From Scandinavium lactucae (lineage in GTDB: Bacteria; Pseudomonadota; Gammaproteobacteria; Enterobacterales; Enterobacteriaceae), in the NCBI RefSeq assembly GCF_033843265.1, contig NZ_JAWXRD010000004.1:106772-170771 (forward strand): a stretch of 64,000 bases of DNA, read 5' to 3'. Each line of letters starts with the position of its first letter. Positions within the stretch are counted from its first letter, which is position 1. Positions 53,480 through 63,367 of the stretch are shown here, piece after piece. Below the pieces are notes generated by a model, which did no database searches, was not told the DNA's origin, and saw only the letters and a list, made by a program, of their open reading frames with translations. The position numbers and the translations under genes were made by a program.

Positions 53480-55207
53480 TTAGCAGATTGTTTTTTCTTC
53501 AATGAACTTGTTAACCAGCGTCATTAACTCGTCCGTTGTCGGTTGAGCAAGAGCCTGCTCTGCTAAAACCTTCGCATCTTCGAAGTTCGTGTTACGGATA
53601 ATCTTCTTAATGCGCGGGATGGAAATGGCACTCATAGAGAATTCGTCCAGACCCATACCCAGCAACAGAAGTGTAGCACGTTCATCGCCTGCAAGCTCAC
53701 CACACATGCCAGTCCACTTGCCTTCAGCATGAGAAGCATCAATAACTTGCTTGATCAGGGTGAGGACAGACGGTGACATCGGCTGGTAAAGATGCGAGAT
53801 CATATCATTACCACGGTCAACTGCCAGGGTGTACTGCGTTAAATCATTGGTTCCGATACTAAAGAAGTCAACTTCTTTGGCTAAATGACGCGCAATCGTT
53901 GCCGCAGCCGGTGTTTCCACCATCACGCCCACTTCGATTGATTCGTCAAACGCTTTACCTTCGTCACGCAGTTCCTGTTTGTAGATTTCGATCTCTTTCT
54001 TAAGTGCACGCACTTCTTCAACAGAGATGATCATCGGGAACATGATGCGCAGTTTACCGAAAGCGGATGCACGCAGGATGGCGCGAACCTGGTCACGCAG
54101 GATCTCTTTACGATCCATGGCGATACGCACTGCGCGCCAGCCCAGGAACGGGTTCTCTTCTTTTGGGAAGTTCATGTACGGCAGCTCTTTGTCGCCACCG
54201 ATGTCCATGGTACGGACGATAACCGCTTGAGAGCCACAGGCTTCAGCAACGGCTTTGTATGCGGCAAACTGTTCTTCTTCAGTTGGCAGCGCATCACGGT
54301 CCATGAACAGGAATTCTGTACGATACAGGCCGACACCTTCAGCGCCATTGCGCTCTGCACCGTCGATATCACGCACGGTACCGATGTTGGCACAGACTTC
54401 AACCTGATGACCGTCGAGAGTAATCGCTGGCAGGTCTTTCAGTTTTGCCAGTTCGGCTTTCTCTTCCGCAACCTGGGTCTGAATCTTACGCAGGGCGTCG
54501 ATCTCTTCGTTAGTCGGGTTAACGTAAACTTTGTTGTTAACCGCATCGAGGATCAGATAGTCGTCGTTTTTAACTTCGGAAGTCACGCTACCGGTGCCCA
54601 CGATCGCTGGCAGTTCAAGGGAACGGGCCATGATAGAGGTGTGGGAGGTACGGCCACCGATGTCAGTGATGAAACCCAGCACCTTGTTCAGGTTCAGCTG
54701 TGCGGTTTCGGACGGTGTCAGGTCTTTGGCAACCAGGATAACTTCGTCCTGAATAGCGCTCAGGTCGATGATAGCCAGACCCAAAATGTTGCGCATCAGG
54801 CGTTTACCGATGTCACGTACGTCAGCCGCACGTTCTTTCAGGTATTCGTCGTCCAGTTCTTCAAGAGCAGTCGCCTGACCTTCGATAATCTCATTGGCTG
54901 CTGCATCAGCAGTCATGTGCTTATCTTTAATCAGGGCTATGATTTCCTGCTCCAGCTCCTCATCTTCCAGCAACATGATGTGGCCTTCGAAGATGGCTTC
55001 TTTTTCTTCGCCGAACGTTTCACCAGCTTTCGTCTTGATTGCTTCCAGCTGTGCGGACGCCTTCGCGCGACCACTCAGAAAGCGTTCAACTTCCTGGTCA
55101 ACGCTGTCGGCAGAAATTTTCTTCCGGTCGATGACAATTTCGTCTTCTTTCAGCAGCAATGCTTTGCCGAAAGCGATACCCGGGGATGCTAAAATGCCTG
55201 AAATCAT
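53480..55207 (-). CDS. ptsI: PTS enzyme I (phosphoenolpyruvate-protein phosphotransferase)
   Basis: 575-residue cytoplasmic kinase passing phosphate from PEP to HPr. The active His (about residue 189) is in GGRTSHTSIMARSLE, and GIGTNDLTQYTLAVDRGND and CGELAGD are PEP-site segments. Length equals E. coli EI. It lies 44 bases after ptsH. Confidence 0.98.
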   Translation of the reverse strand: MISGILASPGIAFGKALLLKEDEIVIDRKKISADSVDQEVERFLSGRAKASAQLEAIKTKAGETFGEEKEAIFEGHIMLLEDEELEQEIIALIKDKHMTADAAANEIIEGQATALEELDDEYLKERAADVRDIGKRLMRNILGLAIIDLSAIQDEVILVAKDLTPSETAQLNLNKVLGFITDIGGRTSHTSIMARSLELPAIVGTGSVTSEVKNDDYLILDAVNNKVYVNPTNEEIDALRKIQTQVAEEKAELAKLKDLPAITLDGHQVEVCANIGTVRDIDGAERNGAEGVGLYRTEFLFMDRDALPTEEEQFAAYKAVAEACGSQAVIVRTMDIGGDKELPYMNFPKEENPFLGWRAVRIAMDRKEILRDQVRAILRASAFGKLRIMFPMIISVEEVRALKKEIEIYKQELRDEGKAFDESIEVGVMVETPAAATIARHLAKEVDFFSIGTNDLTQYTLAVDRGNDMISHLYQPMSPSVLTLIKQVIDASHAEGKWTGMCGELAGDERATLLLLGMGLDEFSMSAISIPRIKKIIRNTNFEDAKVLAEQALAQPTTDELMTLVNKFIEEKTIC

Positions 55208-55251
55208 AACCCTACCTTACTTGTGACTGATTTTAAAAAGAACTCGTGAAC

Positions 55252-55509
55252 TTACTCGAGTTCAGCCATCAGCTTAACCAGATGTTCAACTGCTTTCTGC
55301 TCGTCTTCGCCTTCAGCAGAAATGGTCACCACGGTGCCCTGAGTCAGACCCAAAGTCTGCAGTTTGAACAGGCTTTTAGCGCTGGCGCTTTTGCCGTTGG
55401 AGGTTACTGTGATCTCAGAAGCGAAGCCTTTGGCTTCTTTAACAAACTGAGCGGCAGGGCGGGTATGCAGACCGTTCGGAGCGGTAATGGTAACTTCTTG
55501 CTGGAACAT
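55252..55509 (-). CDS. ptsH: Phosphocarrier protein HPr
   Basis: 85-residue cytosolic carrier between EI and the sugar-specific PTS proteins. H15 in NGLHTRPAAQF is phosphorylated, and Ser46 lies in ASAKSLFKLQ. Length and sequence agree with E. coli HPr. It is the first gene of ptsHI-crr; a CRP-like site lies about 190 bases upstream of the start. Confidence 0.99.
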   Translation of the reverse strand: MFQQEVTITAPNGLHTRPAAQFVKEAKGFASEITVTSNGKSASAKSLFKLQTLGLTQGTVVTISAEGEDEQKAVEHLVKLMAELE

Positions 55510-55675
55510 TATATTTCCCCAACTTATAGGTTTAGTGTTGTGGAACTAAAGTCTAGCCTGGCGACTACACTTTAGCCTGTATTGATTAGCGCCGGCGGAT
55601 ACGAAAGCGATACAGAAGGTCTGACGCGATCCTGGCAGGCACTTCTGGCCGGTGACGTTTAGCTCGTCATTAAAC

Positions 55676-55711
55676 ATTATGCCGCGAAAGCAAGATTTGA
55701 ACCAAATCATA
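55676..55711 (-). promoter_or_regulatory. ptsH P0-like promoter with CRP-like box
   Basis: On the minus strand TATGA-TTTGGT-TCAAA (55711-55696) matches the CRP consensus at 8 of 10 bases, and a CATAAT -10-like hexamer lies at 55681-55676. Placement suits activation by cAMP-CRP, as at E. coli ptsH P0. The remaining 55510-55888 gap holds the leader, other ptsH promoters and the cysK terminator. Confidence 0.6.
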
Positions 55712-55838
55712 AAATCGATTCAGCTAGCGTAAATGCTCAAATGAATAATTTCGCGCATCAAAATAAATATGAGGGTTAAATACCAGACCCGACAGGGGGA
55801 AGCAATGCCAGGTGGACCAAAAGTATGACCTGTGCCAC

Positions 55839-55866
55839 AAAAAAGCACCCTGTCGGGTGCTTTTTT
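55839..55866. terminator. Terminator of cysK (bidirectional hairpin)
   Basis: A perfect AAAAAAGCACCC/GGGTGCTTTTTT hairpin with TGTC loop lies after the cysK stop, with T tracts on both strands. Confidence 0.87.
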
Positions 55867-55888
55867 GGTCAACTTTTTACATTTGGCA

Positions 55889-56860
55889 TTACTGTTGCAA
55901 TTCTTTCTCAGTAAAGAGATCGGCAAACAACGCAGTGCTCAAGTAACGCTCACCCGACGACGGTAGGATAACCACAATGTTCTTATTGGTAAAGGTTTCG
56001 TCTTCCTGCAGTTTCAGTGCGGCAGCAACGGCTGCGCCTGACGAAATCCCGGCCAGAATACCTTCTTCCTCCATCAGACGGCGTGCGGTGGAGATGGCTT
56101 CTTCGTTAGTGATGGTCACCACTTTATCGATGAGCTTCAGATCGAGGTTGCCCGGGATAAAGCCCGCGCCGATACCCTGAATTTTATGTGGTCCTGGCTT
56201 GATTTCATCGCCTGCCAGTGCCTGGGTGATGACCGGGGAATCGGTCGGTTCAACCGCGACGCTAATCAAGTCGGTTTTGCCTTTTGTGCCTTTAATATAG
56301 CGAGACACTCCGGTGAGGGTCCCACCGGTGCCGACGCCCGCGATAAACACATCAACCTGGCCGTCAGTGTCTTCCCAAATTTCCGGGCCTGTGGTTTTCT
56401 CGTGGATTTCCGGGTTTGCCGGGTTACTGAACTGCTGTAGCAGCAGGAATTTTTCCGGGTTGTCCGCCACAATTTCTTCGGCTTTCTGAATGGCACCTTT
56501 CATGCCTTTCGCACCTTCGGTCAGCACCAGATTCGCGCCCAGCGCTTTCAGCAGCTTGCGACGCTCAATACTCATGGTTTCTGGCATGGTCAGCGTCAGT
56601 TTGTAGCCCCGCGCGGCAGCCACATAAGCGAGTGCGATCCCGGTGTTACCACTGGTCGGTTCAACCAGTTCGATACCCGGTTTCAGCACACCACGTTTTT
56701 CGGCATCCCAAATCATGTTGGCACCGATACGGCATTTGACGCTGAAGCTCGGGTTGCGTGATTCCACCTTCGCGAGGATGCGTCCATTACCGATTCGGTT
56801 CAGACGAACCAGCGGCGTATGACCGATTGTCAGCGAGTTATCTTCAAAAATCTTACTCAT
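55889..56860 (-). CDS. cysK: Cysteine synthase A
   Basis: 323-residue PLP enzyme making cysteine from O-acetylserine and sulfide, and forming complexes with CysE. K42 in SFSVKCRIGANM binds PLP; TSGNTGIALAYVAAARG binds the substrate. It is the main sulfide-assimilating isozyme. Length equals E. coli CysK. Its upstream gap to cysZ (about 170 bases) should hold the CysB-dependent promoter. Confidence 0.98.
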   Translation of the reverse strand: MSKIFEDNSLTIGHTPLVRLNRIGNGRILAKVESRNPSFSVKCRIGANMIWDAEKRGVLKPGIELVEPTSGNTGIALAYVAAARGYKLTLTMPETMSIERRKLLKALGANLVLTEGAKGMKGAIQKAEEIVADNPEKFLLLQQFSNPANPEIHEKTTGPEIWEDTDGQVDVFIAGVGTGGTLTGVSRYIKGTKGKTDLISVAVEPTDSPVITQALAGDEIKPGPHKIQGIGAGFIPGNLDLKLIDKVVTITNEEAISTARRLMEEEGILAGISSGAAVAAALKLQEDETFTNKNIVVILPSSGERYLSTALFADLFTEKELQQ

Positions 56861-57031
56861 AGCCCGTCCTTAACTGTATGAAATTTGGGAACGACACCAG
56901 CATACGCGGATGGCCCTGATGCGGAAGTAAAGTTTTCGCATATGGTTATTCTGATGTGAAATAACGGTTACCAGTATGGAATAAGGGGGGGCATATGCCA
57001 CCCCTTATTTACTTTTATATACAGAAGACAG

Positions 57032-57787
57032 TCACTTCCAGACCGCGTGCTTGTCGCGATAGCAGTCGACCCACATGGCGGTCGCGCCACAAATGGCGAC
57101 CGGCAGGATCACCAGGTTGAGGACCGGGATCATTGTAAACAGGCTGGTTAACGCGCCAAACTGCATATTGGTGGCTTTGCGGGCGCGCAGCGCTTCACGC
57201 ATGGTTTTAAACGGCACCTTGTGGTTGTCGAATGGATAGTCACAATACTGAATCGCCATCATCCACGCGCTGAACAGGAACCACAGCACCGGCGCAACGG
57301 TCTGGCCGATACCAGGGATGAAGTAAAGCATCAGTAGAATGAGGGCGCGCGGTAAATACCACGCCAGTTTCTGCCATTCACGTTTCATTATGCGCGGCAC
57401 GTCTTTCATGACGCCCAGCACGCCGGTATCGGGCGGTGTCGCCCCGGTTAATCGGGCTTCGAGCTGTTCTGCCAGCAGGCCGCTGAACGGCGCGGCAATC
57501 CAGTTGGTGATGGTCGAGAAGAAGTAACCGAACACCAACAGCACTGAAATCACCACAATGGGCCACAGCAAATAGCTCAGCCATTGCAGCCAGTCCGGAA
57601 CGTGACTCATCAGCGCGGGGATCCAACCGCCGAGTTCGCTGAACAGCCACCAGAATGCGCCACCCATCAGGATGATATTCACCAGCAGCGGCAGGAAAAC
57701 GTAACGACGGATCCCCGGCAGGCTTATCAGCTTCCAGCCCTGAGAAAAGTAGTAAGCCCCACTGCGGGGAGAAGAAGAGGAAACCAT
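57032..57787 (-). CDS. cysZ: Sulfate permease CysZ
   Basis: 251-residue inner-membrane protein carrying sulfate for assimilation. Hydrophobic segments include FLPLLVNIILMGGAFWWLF, LSYLLWPIVVISVLLVFGYF and a C-terminal hairpin (LVILPVAICGATAMW); YFSQGWKLISLPGIRRYVFLP starts the conserved part. It lies upstream of cysK in the same direction and is divergent from zipA. Between them lies a GC-rich inverted repeat (56987-57010) without a T run. Confidence 0.95.
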   Translation of the reverse strand: MVSSSSPRSGAYYFSQGWKLISLPGIRRYVFLPLLVNIILMGGAFWWLFSELGGWIPALMSHVPDWLQWLSYLLWPIVVISVLLVFGYFFSTITNWIAAPFSGLLAEQLEARLTGATPPDTGVLGVMKDVPRIMKREWQKLAWYLPRALILLMLYFIPGIGQTVAPVLWFLFSAWMMAIQYCDYPFDNHKVPFKTMREALRARKATNMQFGALTSLFTMIPVLNLVILPVAICGATAMWVDCYRDKHAVWK

Positions 57788-58017
57788 GGTCAGGTGATGC
57801 TCCTTTTAATAAAGTCCAGGTCGTTGCGCGAGTATATTATCGACATGTCGAACGAGATCCAGTTAAGAAATGTTCGAAAAAACAGCAAAAAGCACGATTT
57901 GGTTCATCTTTATGCTCCGATTTCCTGGTACGCACTTGCACTTGACGTAATCGGCAAATACTCTTAGTGAGTAAATGTTTGCCGTGGTGGCAAGGTGTTA
58001 GAACAACAGAGAATATA

Positions 58018-59052
58018 ATGATGCAGGATTTGCGTCTGATATTAATCATTGTTGGCGCGATCGCCATAATCGCATTGCTGGTTCACGGTTTCTGGACCAG
58101 CCGCAAAGAACGTTCTTCGATGTTCCGCGATCGCCCAATGAAACGCATGAAATCGCGTAACGACGATGAGTCGGATGACGACTTCGATGACGAGGTTGAA
58201 GGCGTAGGTGAAGTTCGTGTTCACCGGGCTAACCCTGCCCAAAATGTGAATGTCGGGGAGCATGATGCAGCCCGTCAGGTGCCGCAGCACCAGTACCAGC
58301 CGCCGTATGAGCGTCAGGTGCAACCGCCTGTTCGCCAGGAAGAGTCTGTGCGCCATTCTCAGCCTCAGCCGCAGCAGCCTCCGGTACATCAGCCGCAGCC
58401 CGCACATCAGGCACCTGAACAGCATCAGCCGGTTCAACAGCCTGTCGTGCCACAGCAACCTGCCGCCCCGCAGTATCAGCAGCCGGTACAGCCTCAGGTC
58501 GCACAGCCTGCGCCTCAGCCGCACCCGTCTGCCGCAACTGCGCCGGAACCTGTTGCCCCGCAGCCGGTTGCACAGCCTCAGCAACCTGTGGCTGAACCTC
58601 AGCCAGAACCGCAGCCGGTGAAGCAGGAGCGCAAAGAAACGGTTATCGTTCTGAGCGTTGCCGCGCATCAAGGGTCGCAGATTAACGGCGAACTGCTGCG
58701 TAACAGCGTAGAGCAAACCGGTTTTGTGTTCGGTGATATGAATATTTACCATCGCCATCTCAATCCTGGCGGCGGTGGTCCGGCGTTGTTCAGCCTCGCC
58801 AATATGGTGAAGCCTGGCACATTCGATCCGGAAAACATGGCCGATATGCAAACGCCTGGCGTGACCATCTTCATGCAGGTGCCGTCCTACGGTGACGAAC
58901 TGCAGAACTTCAAACTGATGCTGCAATCAGCGCAGTTTATTGCGGACGAAGTGGGCGGCGTGGTGCTCGATGACCAGCGCCGGATGATCACCCCGCAAAA
59001 GGTACGTGAGTACCAGGACCGCATCCGCGAAGTGAAAGACGCCAACGCGTAA
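58018..59052 (+). CDS. zipA: Cell division protein ZipA
   Basis: 344 residues from the first of two ATGs (MMQDLRLILIIVGAIAII), longer than E. coli ZipA (328). An N-terminal transmembrane anchor (about 6-24) is followed by a basic/acidic stretch, then a long Pro/Gln-rich unstructured linker (about 95-215, with repeated PQ and QPV units) and the C-terminal FtsZ-binding domain (about 216-344, with FGDMNIYHRHLNPGG). It tethers FtsZ to the inner membrane. The extra length is in the linker. Confidence 0.97.
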   Translation: MMQDLRLILIIVGAIAIIALLVHGFWTSRKERSSMFRDRPMKRMKSRNDDESDDDFDDEVEGVGEVRVHRANPAQNVNVGEHDAARQVPQHQYQPPYERQVQPPVRQEESVRHSQPQPQQPPVHQPQPAHQAPEQHQPVQQPVVPQQPAAPQYQQPVQPQVAQPAPQPHPSAATAPEPVAPQPVAQPQQPVAEPQPEPQPVKQERKETVIVLSVAAHQGSQINGELLRNSVEQTGFVFGDMNIYHRHLNPGGGGPALFSLANMVKPGTFDPENMADMQTPGVTIFMQVPSYGDELQNFKLMLQSAQFIADEVGGVVLDDQRRMITPQKVREYQDRIREVKDANA

Positions 59053-59078
59053 CCGCCCGGCGTATCACACCCTTCCTG

Positions 59079-59105
59079 AACCCCCGCCTGTCGGGGGTTT
59101 TTTAT
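59079..59105 (+). terminator. Rho-independent terminator after zipA
   Basis: AACCCCCG/CGGGGGTT arms with a CCTGT loop are followed by a T run. ligA begins 15 bases later, so some read-through is likely. Confidence 0.85.
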
Positions 59106-59120
59106 CATTGATGGTGGGAT

Positions 59121-61136
59121 ATGGAACCAATCGAACAACAACTGACTGAACTGCGAACCACGCTTCGCCATCACGAATACCTCTACCATGTCATGGATGC
59201 GCCGGAAGTGCCGGACGCGGAATATGACCGCCTGATGCGCGAACTGCGCGAGCTTGAGCAACAGCATCCAGAACTGATTACCCCGGATTCCCCTACGCAG
59301 CGTGTCGGAGCCGCACCGCTGGCGTCGTTTAGCCAGATTCGCCATGAAGTGCCGATGCTATCGCTCGATAACGTGTTCGATGAAGAGAGCTTTGTCGCTT
59401 TCAACAAGCGCGTGCAGGATCGCCTCAAAAGTACCGATGCCCTGACCTATTGCTGTGAGCTTAAGCTCGATGGTCTCGCGGTCAGTATTCTCTACGAGAA
59501 CGGCGTGCTGATTCAGGCCGCGACGCGTGGCGATGGCACCACTGGCGAAGATATTACCGCCAATGTGCGTACCATTCGCGCCATTCCGCTCAAACTGCGC
59601 GGCGACAATATTCCGGCCCGTCTGGAAGTGCGTGGCGAGGTGTTCCTCCCGCAGGCGGGCTTCGAGAAAATCAATGAAGAGGCACGCCGTACCGGCGGCA
59701 AGCTGTTCGCTAACCCGCGTAACGCGGCGGCGGGATCGCTGCGTCAGCTCGACCCGCGCGTGACCGCGAAGCGACCGCTCACTTTCTTCTGCTATGGGGT
59801 GGGTGTGCTGGAAGGCGGGGAACTACCGGGCAGCCATCTGGGGCGTCTGCAGCAATTCAAAGCCTGGGGGCTGCCGGTCAGCAACCGGGTGAAGCTGTGC
59901 AGTTCGCCAGAGGAAGTGCTCGCTTACTATCACAAAGTGGAAGAAGACCGCCCGACGCTCGGGTTTGATATCGACGGTGTGGTAGTGAAGGTCGACTCGC
60001 TGACGTTGCAGGAACAACTGGGCTTCGTGGCGCGTGCCCCGCGCTGGGCGGTGGCGTTTAAATTCCCCGCGCAGGAACAAATGACGTTTGTGCGCGATGT
60101 CGAATTCCAGGTTGGACGCACCGGGGCGATCACACCCGTCGCACGCCTCGAGCCGGTACAGGTGGCGGGTGTGCTGGTAAGTAATGCCACCTTGCATAAC
60201 GCCGATGAAATTGAACGTCTGGGCCTGCGAATTGGTGACAAAGTGGTGATTCGCCGCGCCGGGGATGTTATCCCGCAGGTGGTGAACGTGGTGCTGTCCG
60301 AGCGCCCGGCGGACACTCGCCCCGTTGAGTTCCCGGCCCAGTGTCCGGTCTGCGGGTCAGATGTGGAACGCGTGGAAGGTGAAGTGGTCACGCGCTGTAC
60401 CGGCGGTCTGATTTGCGGCGCACAGCGTAAAGAAGCGCTGAAGCACTTCGTCTCCCGTCGGGCACTGGACGTTGACGGGATGGGCGACAAAATTATCGAT
60501 CAGTTGGTGGAGAAAGAGTACGTCCACACCCCAGCAGATCTGTTCCGCTTGACGGCGGGCAAGTTGACCGGACTCGACCGGATGGGGCCAAAGTCGGCAC
60601 AAAATGTGGTCAATGCGCTCGACAAAGCGAAAGAGACCACCTTTGCTCGCTTCCTGTATGCGCTTGGCATTCGCGAAGTGGGTGAGGCAACTGCCGCCGG
60701 ACTGGCTGCCCATTTTGGTACTCTGGATGCGCTGATTGCCGCTTCCGTTGACGATCTGCAAAAAGTGCCGGATGTCGGCATTGTCGTCGCAACGCACGTC
60801 TTCAATTTCTTTGCCGAAGACAGCAACCGCGATGTGATTCAGCAGTTGCAAAACGAAGGCGTGCACTGGCCTGCGCCGGTAATTATTAACGCTGAAGAGA
60901 TAGACAGCCCGTTTGCCGGTAAAACCGTGGTGCTGACCGGCAGCCTGAGCCAAATGTCACGTGACGATGCCAAAGCGCAGCTGATTGCGCTGGGCGCGAA
61001 AGTGGCGGGCAGCGTATCGAAGAAAACCGACCTGGTAATAGCGGGAGAAGCGGCGGGTTCGAAGCTTGCGAAAGCGCAGGAGCTGGGCATTGAGGTTATC
61101 GACGAAGCCGAAATGCTGCGCCTGTTAGGAGTCTGA
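59121..61136 (+). CDS. ligA: NAD+-dependent DNA ligase
   Basis: 671-residue essential ligase sealing nicks in replication and repair, length identical to E. coli LigA. K115 in ELKLDGLAVS is adenylated. Four zinc Cys are seen at CPVCGSDV...CTGGLICG (near 408-432). Helix-hairpin-helix repeats follow (about 440-590), and a BRCT domain (GKTVVLTGSLSQMSRDDAK) ends it. It is next to zipA and ypeB, as in E. coli. Confidence 0.98.
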   Translation: MEPIEQQLTELRTTLRHHEYLYHVMDAPEVPDAEYDRLMRELRELEQQHPELITPDSPTQRVGAAPLASFSQIRHEVPMLSLDNVFDEESFVAFNKRVQDRLKSTDALTYCCELKLDGLAVSILYENGVLIQAATRGDGTTGEDITANVRTIRAIPLKLRGDNIPARLEVRGEVFLPQAGFEKINEEARRTGGKLFANPRNAAAGSLRQLDPRVTAKRPLTFFCYGVGVLEGGELPGSHLGRLQQFKAWGLPVSNRVKLCSSPEEVLAYYHKVEEDRPTLGFDIDGVVVKVDSLTLQEQLGFVARAPRWAVAFKFPAQEQMTFVRDVEFQVGRTGAITPVARLEPVQVAGVLVSNATLHNADEIERLGLRIGDKVVIRRAGDVIPQVVNVVLSERPADTRPVEFPAQCPVCGSDVERVEGEVVTRCTGGLICGAQRKEALKHFVSRRALDVDGMGDKIIDQLVEKEYVHTPADLFRLTAGKLTGLDRMGPKSAQNVVNALDKAKETTFARFLYALGIREVGEATAAGLAAHFGTLDALIAASVDDLQKVPDVGIVVATHVFNFFAEDSNRDVIQQLQNEGVHWPAPVIINAEEIDSPFAGKTVVLTGSLSQMSRDDAKAQLIALGAKVAGSVSKKTDLVIAGEAAGSKLAKAQELGIEVIDEAEMLRLLGV

Positions 61137-61137
61137 C

Positions 61138-61356
61138 GTGGAAAAAGAGCAGCTGATTGAAATTGCCAATACCGAAATGCCGTTTGGTAAGTACAAAGGC
61201 CGGATGTTGATTGATGTGCCCGAGGAGTATCTACTGTGGTTTGCCCGTAAGGATGAATTTCCTGCCGGGCGTCTCGGGGAGTTGATGGCCATCACGCTGC
61301 TGATTAAATCGGAGGGGCTGACCCATCTGGTGCAGCCCCTGAAGCGCAGTCGTTAA
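61138..61356 (+). CDS. ypeB: DUF3820 small protein YpeB
   Basis: 72-residue protein starting with a GTG one base after the ligA stop, so it is translationally coupled. MPFGKYKGRMLIDVPEEYLLWFARKDEF is the DUF3820 core. Function unknown. Its 3' end overlaps the convergent yfeH by 4 bases. Confidence 0.92.
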   Translation: MEKEQLIEIANTEMPFGKYKGRMLIDVPEEYLLWFARKDEFPAGRLGELMAITLLIKSEGLTHLVQPLKRSR

Positions 61357-62351
61357 GCTTTCGCCTCATCAACGGCATTTTTTGCCTGAAGTCGTTCGGT
61401 CTGGCGCTTATAGCGACGCGCCAGCACCGCACATACCATCAGCTGGATTTGGTGGAAGATCATTAGCGGCAGCACCATCATGCCAATCATGGCCGTTGGG
61501 AACAGAATATTTGCCATCGGGATGCCGTTGGCGAGGCTCTTTTTCGAGCCGCAGAACACAATCGTAATCTCATCCGCTTTATTGAAGCCGCACTTGCGCG
61601 CAACTACCGTGTTTACCACGATAACAATCGCCAGCAACACAATGCTTACCACCACGATAAACAGCAGTGAACCCAGACCGACTTTGTGCCAGATACCGTT
61701 CACCACTGCTTCACTGAACGCGGAATAGACCACCAGCAGAATGGATGTCTGGTCGGTTTTACTGATCCATTTCTTATTGCGCGTCACCCAGGCTGCGGTC
61801 CACGGACGCGATAAATGACCCAGCACGAATGGCAGCAACAGTTGCAGCATAATTTTACCGACCTGTTCCAGGCTACCTTCAGCGCCGTGCAGATTCATCA
61901 GCAGGCCGACCAGCAGCGGTGAAACGAAGATCCCCAACAGGCTTGATGCCGATGCAGAGCACACGGCGGCTGCGACGTTTCCACCCGCCATTGAGGTGAA
62001 AGCAATGGCCGATTGCACGGTGGCGGGCAGAATGCACAGATACAGGAATCCGTTATACAACGCCGGATCGACATTGACCGGAGCCCATCGGGCGAACAAC
62101 ACCCCCAGAACCGGGAACAGTACGAAAGTGCTGCACATCACCCACAGGTGCAGTCGCCAGTGGCTCCCTCCGGCGATAATGGCTTCCCGAGAGAGCTTCG
62201 CGCCGTGCATAAAGAACAGCAGCGCAATGGCGGCGGTAGTCAGGCCTTCAAAAAACGGGACAAAGCCGCCGCGGGCAGGGAACAGCGAAGCCAGCAACAC
62301 AACGCAGATCAGCGTCAGCGTAAAGGGGTCGAGAATGCGGAAAAGTTTCAT
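61353..62351 (-). CDS. yfeH: BASS-family sodium-dependent transporter YfeH
   Basis: 332-residue polytopic membrane protein of the bile acid:sodium symporter family, with about ten hydrophobic segments (for example TTAAIALLFFMHGAKLSREAI). Length equals E. coli YfeH. The substrate is unknown. It is divergent from the LysR-type gene yfeR, which may regulate it. Confidence 0.92.
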   Translation of the reverse strand: MKLFRILDPFTLTLICVVLLASLFPARGGFVPFFEGLTTAAIALLFFMHGAKLSREAIIAGGSHWRLHLWVMCSTFVLFPVLGVLFARWAPVNVDPALYNGFLYLCILPATVQSAIAFTSMAGGNVAAAVCSASASSLLGIFVSPLLVGLLMNLHGAEGSLEQVGKIMLQLLLPFVLGHLSRPWTAAWVTRNKKWISKTDQTSILLVVYSAFSEAVVNGIWHKVGLGSLLFIVVVSIVLLAIVIVVNTVVARKCGFNKADEITIVFCGSKKSLANGIPMANILFPTAMIGMMVLPLMIFHQIQLMVCAVLARRYKRQTERLQAKNAVDEAKA

Positions 62352-62440
62352 AAACGCTCCTGAAAGTCGATGTCGCTATTGTGCTTATTCTGCTTTGAGA
62401 AATAAAATTGATTTATTGCATCCATTGATGAATTTAACAG

Positions 62441-63367
62441 ATGAATTATTCCCTGCGTCAGCTGAAAGTTTTTATTACCGTCGCCCAGGCTAAAAGCTTT
62501 AGTCGGGCAGGGGAGATGATTGGCCTTAGCCAGTCGGCGGTAAGTCATAGTGTGAAAGAGCTAGAGCATCAAACCGGCGTGAAGTTACTGGACCGTACTA
62601 CCCGCGAAGTTGTGCTGACCGAAGCGGGACAGCAGCTTGCAGCCCGACTCGAGCGTCTGCTTGACGAGCTGAACAGCACGCTGCGTGAAGCCGGTCGCGT
62701 CGGCCAGCAGCTGACCGGCACCGTGCGCGTGGCCGCCAGTCAGACCATTTCGGCACATCTCATTCCGCAATGTATCGCCGCCAGTAATCTGCACTATCCG
62801 GAGATCGATTTTGTCCTGCACGATCGCCCACAGCAGTGGGTGCTGGAGAGTATTCGTCAGGGGGAAGTGGATTTCGGCATTGTTATCGACCCTGGTGCCG
62901 TCGGTGATTTGCAATGTGAGCCAGTATTGTCGGAGCCGTTTTTTGTGTTATGCCGAACCGATCATCTTTTTGCCAGCCTGCCGAGCGTCAATTGGCAAGA
63001 ATTACAGGGAACGCGTTTGGTGTTGCAGGATTATGCGTCGGGGAGCCGCCCGTTGATTGATGCCGCGCTGATGCATCACGCAATCACCGCTGAGATTGTG
63101 CAGGAGATAGGCCATCCGGCGACCTTATTCCCGATGGTCGAGGCCGGGATTGGGATCAGCATTTTACCGGCGCTGGCACTGCCATTACCGCAGGGAAGCC
63201 AGCTGATGGTGAAGCGGTTGACGCCGGTGGTCGAACGTCAGTTGATGCTGGCACGGCGTAAAAACCGCTCGCTTTCCACTGCCGCTCAGGCCCTGTGGGA
63301 CGTGGTGGGCCAGCAGGCGCAGGCGCTTACCGCCGCCCGCGCTCACGACGTGCTGTATCAGACGTAA
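62441..63367 (+). CDS. yfeR: LysR-type regulator YfeR
   Basis: 308-residue LysR family DNA-binding protein. The helix-turn-helix is at about 17-40 (AKSFSRAGEMIGLSQSAVSHSVKELE); the effector domain runs from about 90 to the end. Divergent to yfeH with 89 bases between, the usual layout for a LysR regulator and its target. E. coli YfeR is linked to osmolarity-dependent control of yfeH. Its stop overlaps the convergent FlxA-like gene by 10 bases. Confidence 0.94.
   Translation: MNYSLRQLKVFITVAQAKSFSRAGEMIGLSQSAVSHSVKELEHQTGVKLLDRTTREVVLTEAGQQLAARLERLLDELNSTLREAGRVGQQLTGTVRVAASQTISAHLIPQCIAASNLHYPEIDFVLHDRPQQWVLESIRQGEVDFGIVIDPGAVGDLQCEPVLSEPFFVLCRTDHLFASLPSVNWQELQGTRLVLQDYASGSRPLIDAALMHHAITAEIVQEIGHPATLFPMVEAGIGISILPALALPLPQGSQLMVKRLTPVVERQLMLARRKNRSLSTAAQALWDVVGQQAQALTAARAHDVLYQT

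Noticed and set aside
54227..55192. A 321-codon Phe-rich open frame opposite ptsI
   Set aside because: Shadow of the conserved enzyme I gene.
56984..57010. A terminator after cysZ
   Set aside because: A GC-rich inverted repeat is present, but no T run follows on the minus strand, so it is recorded only as a hairpin.
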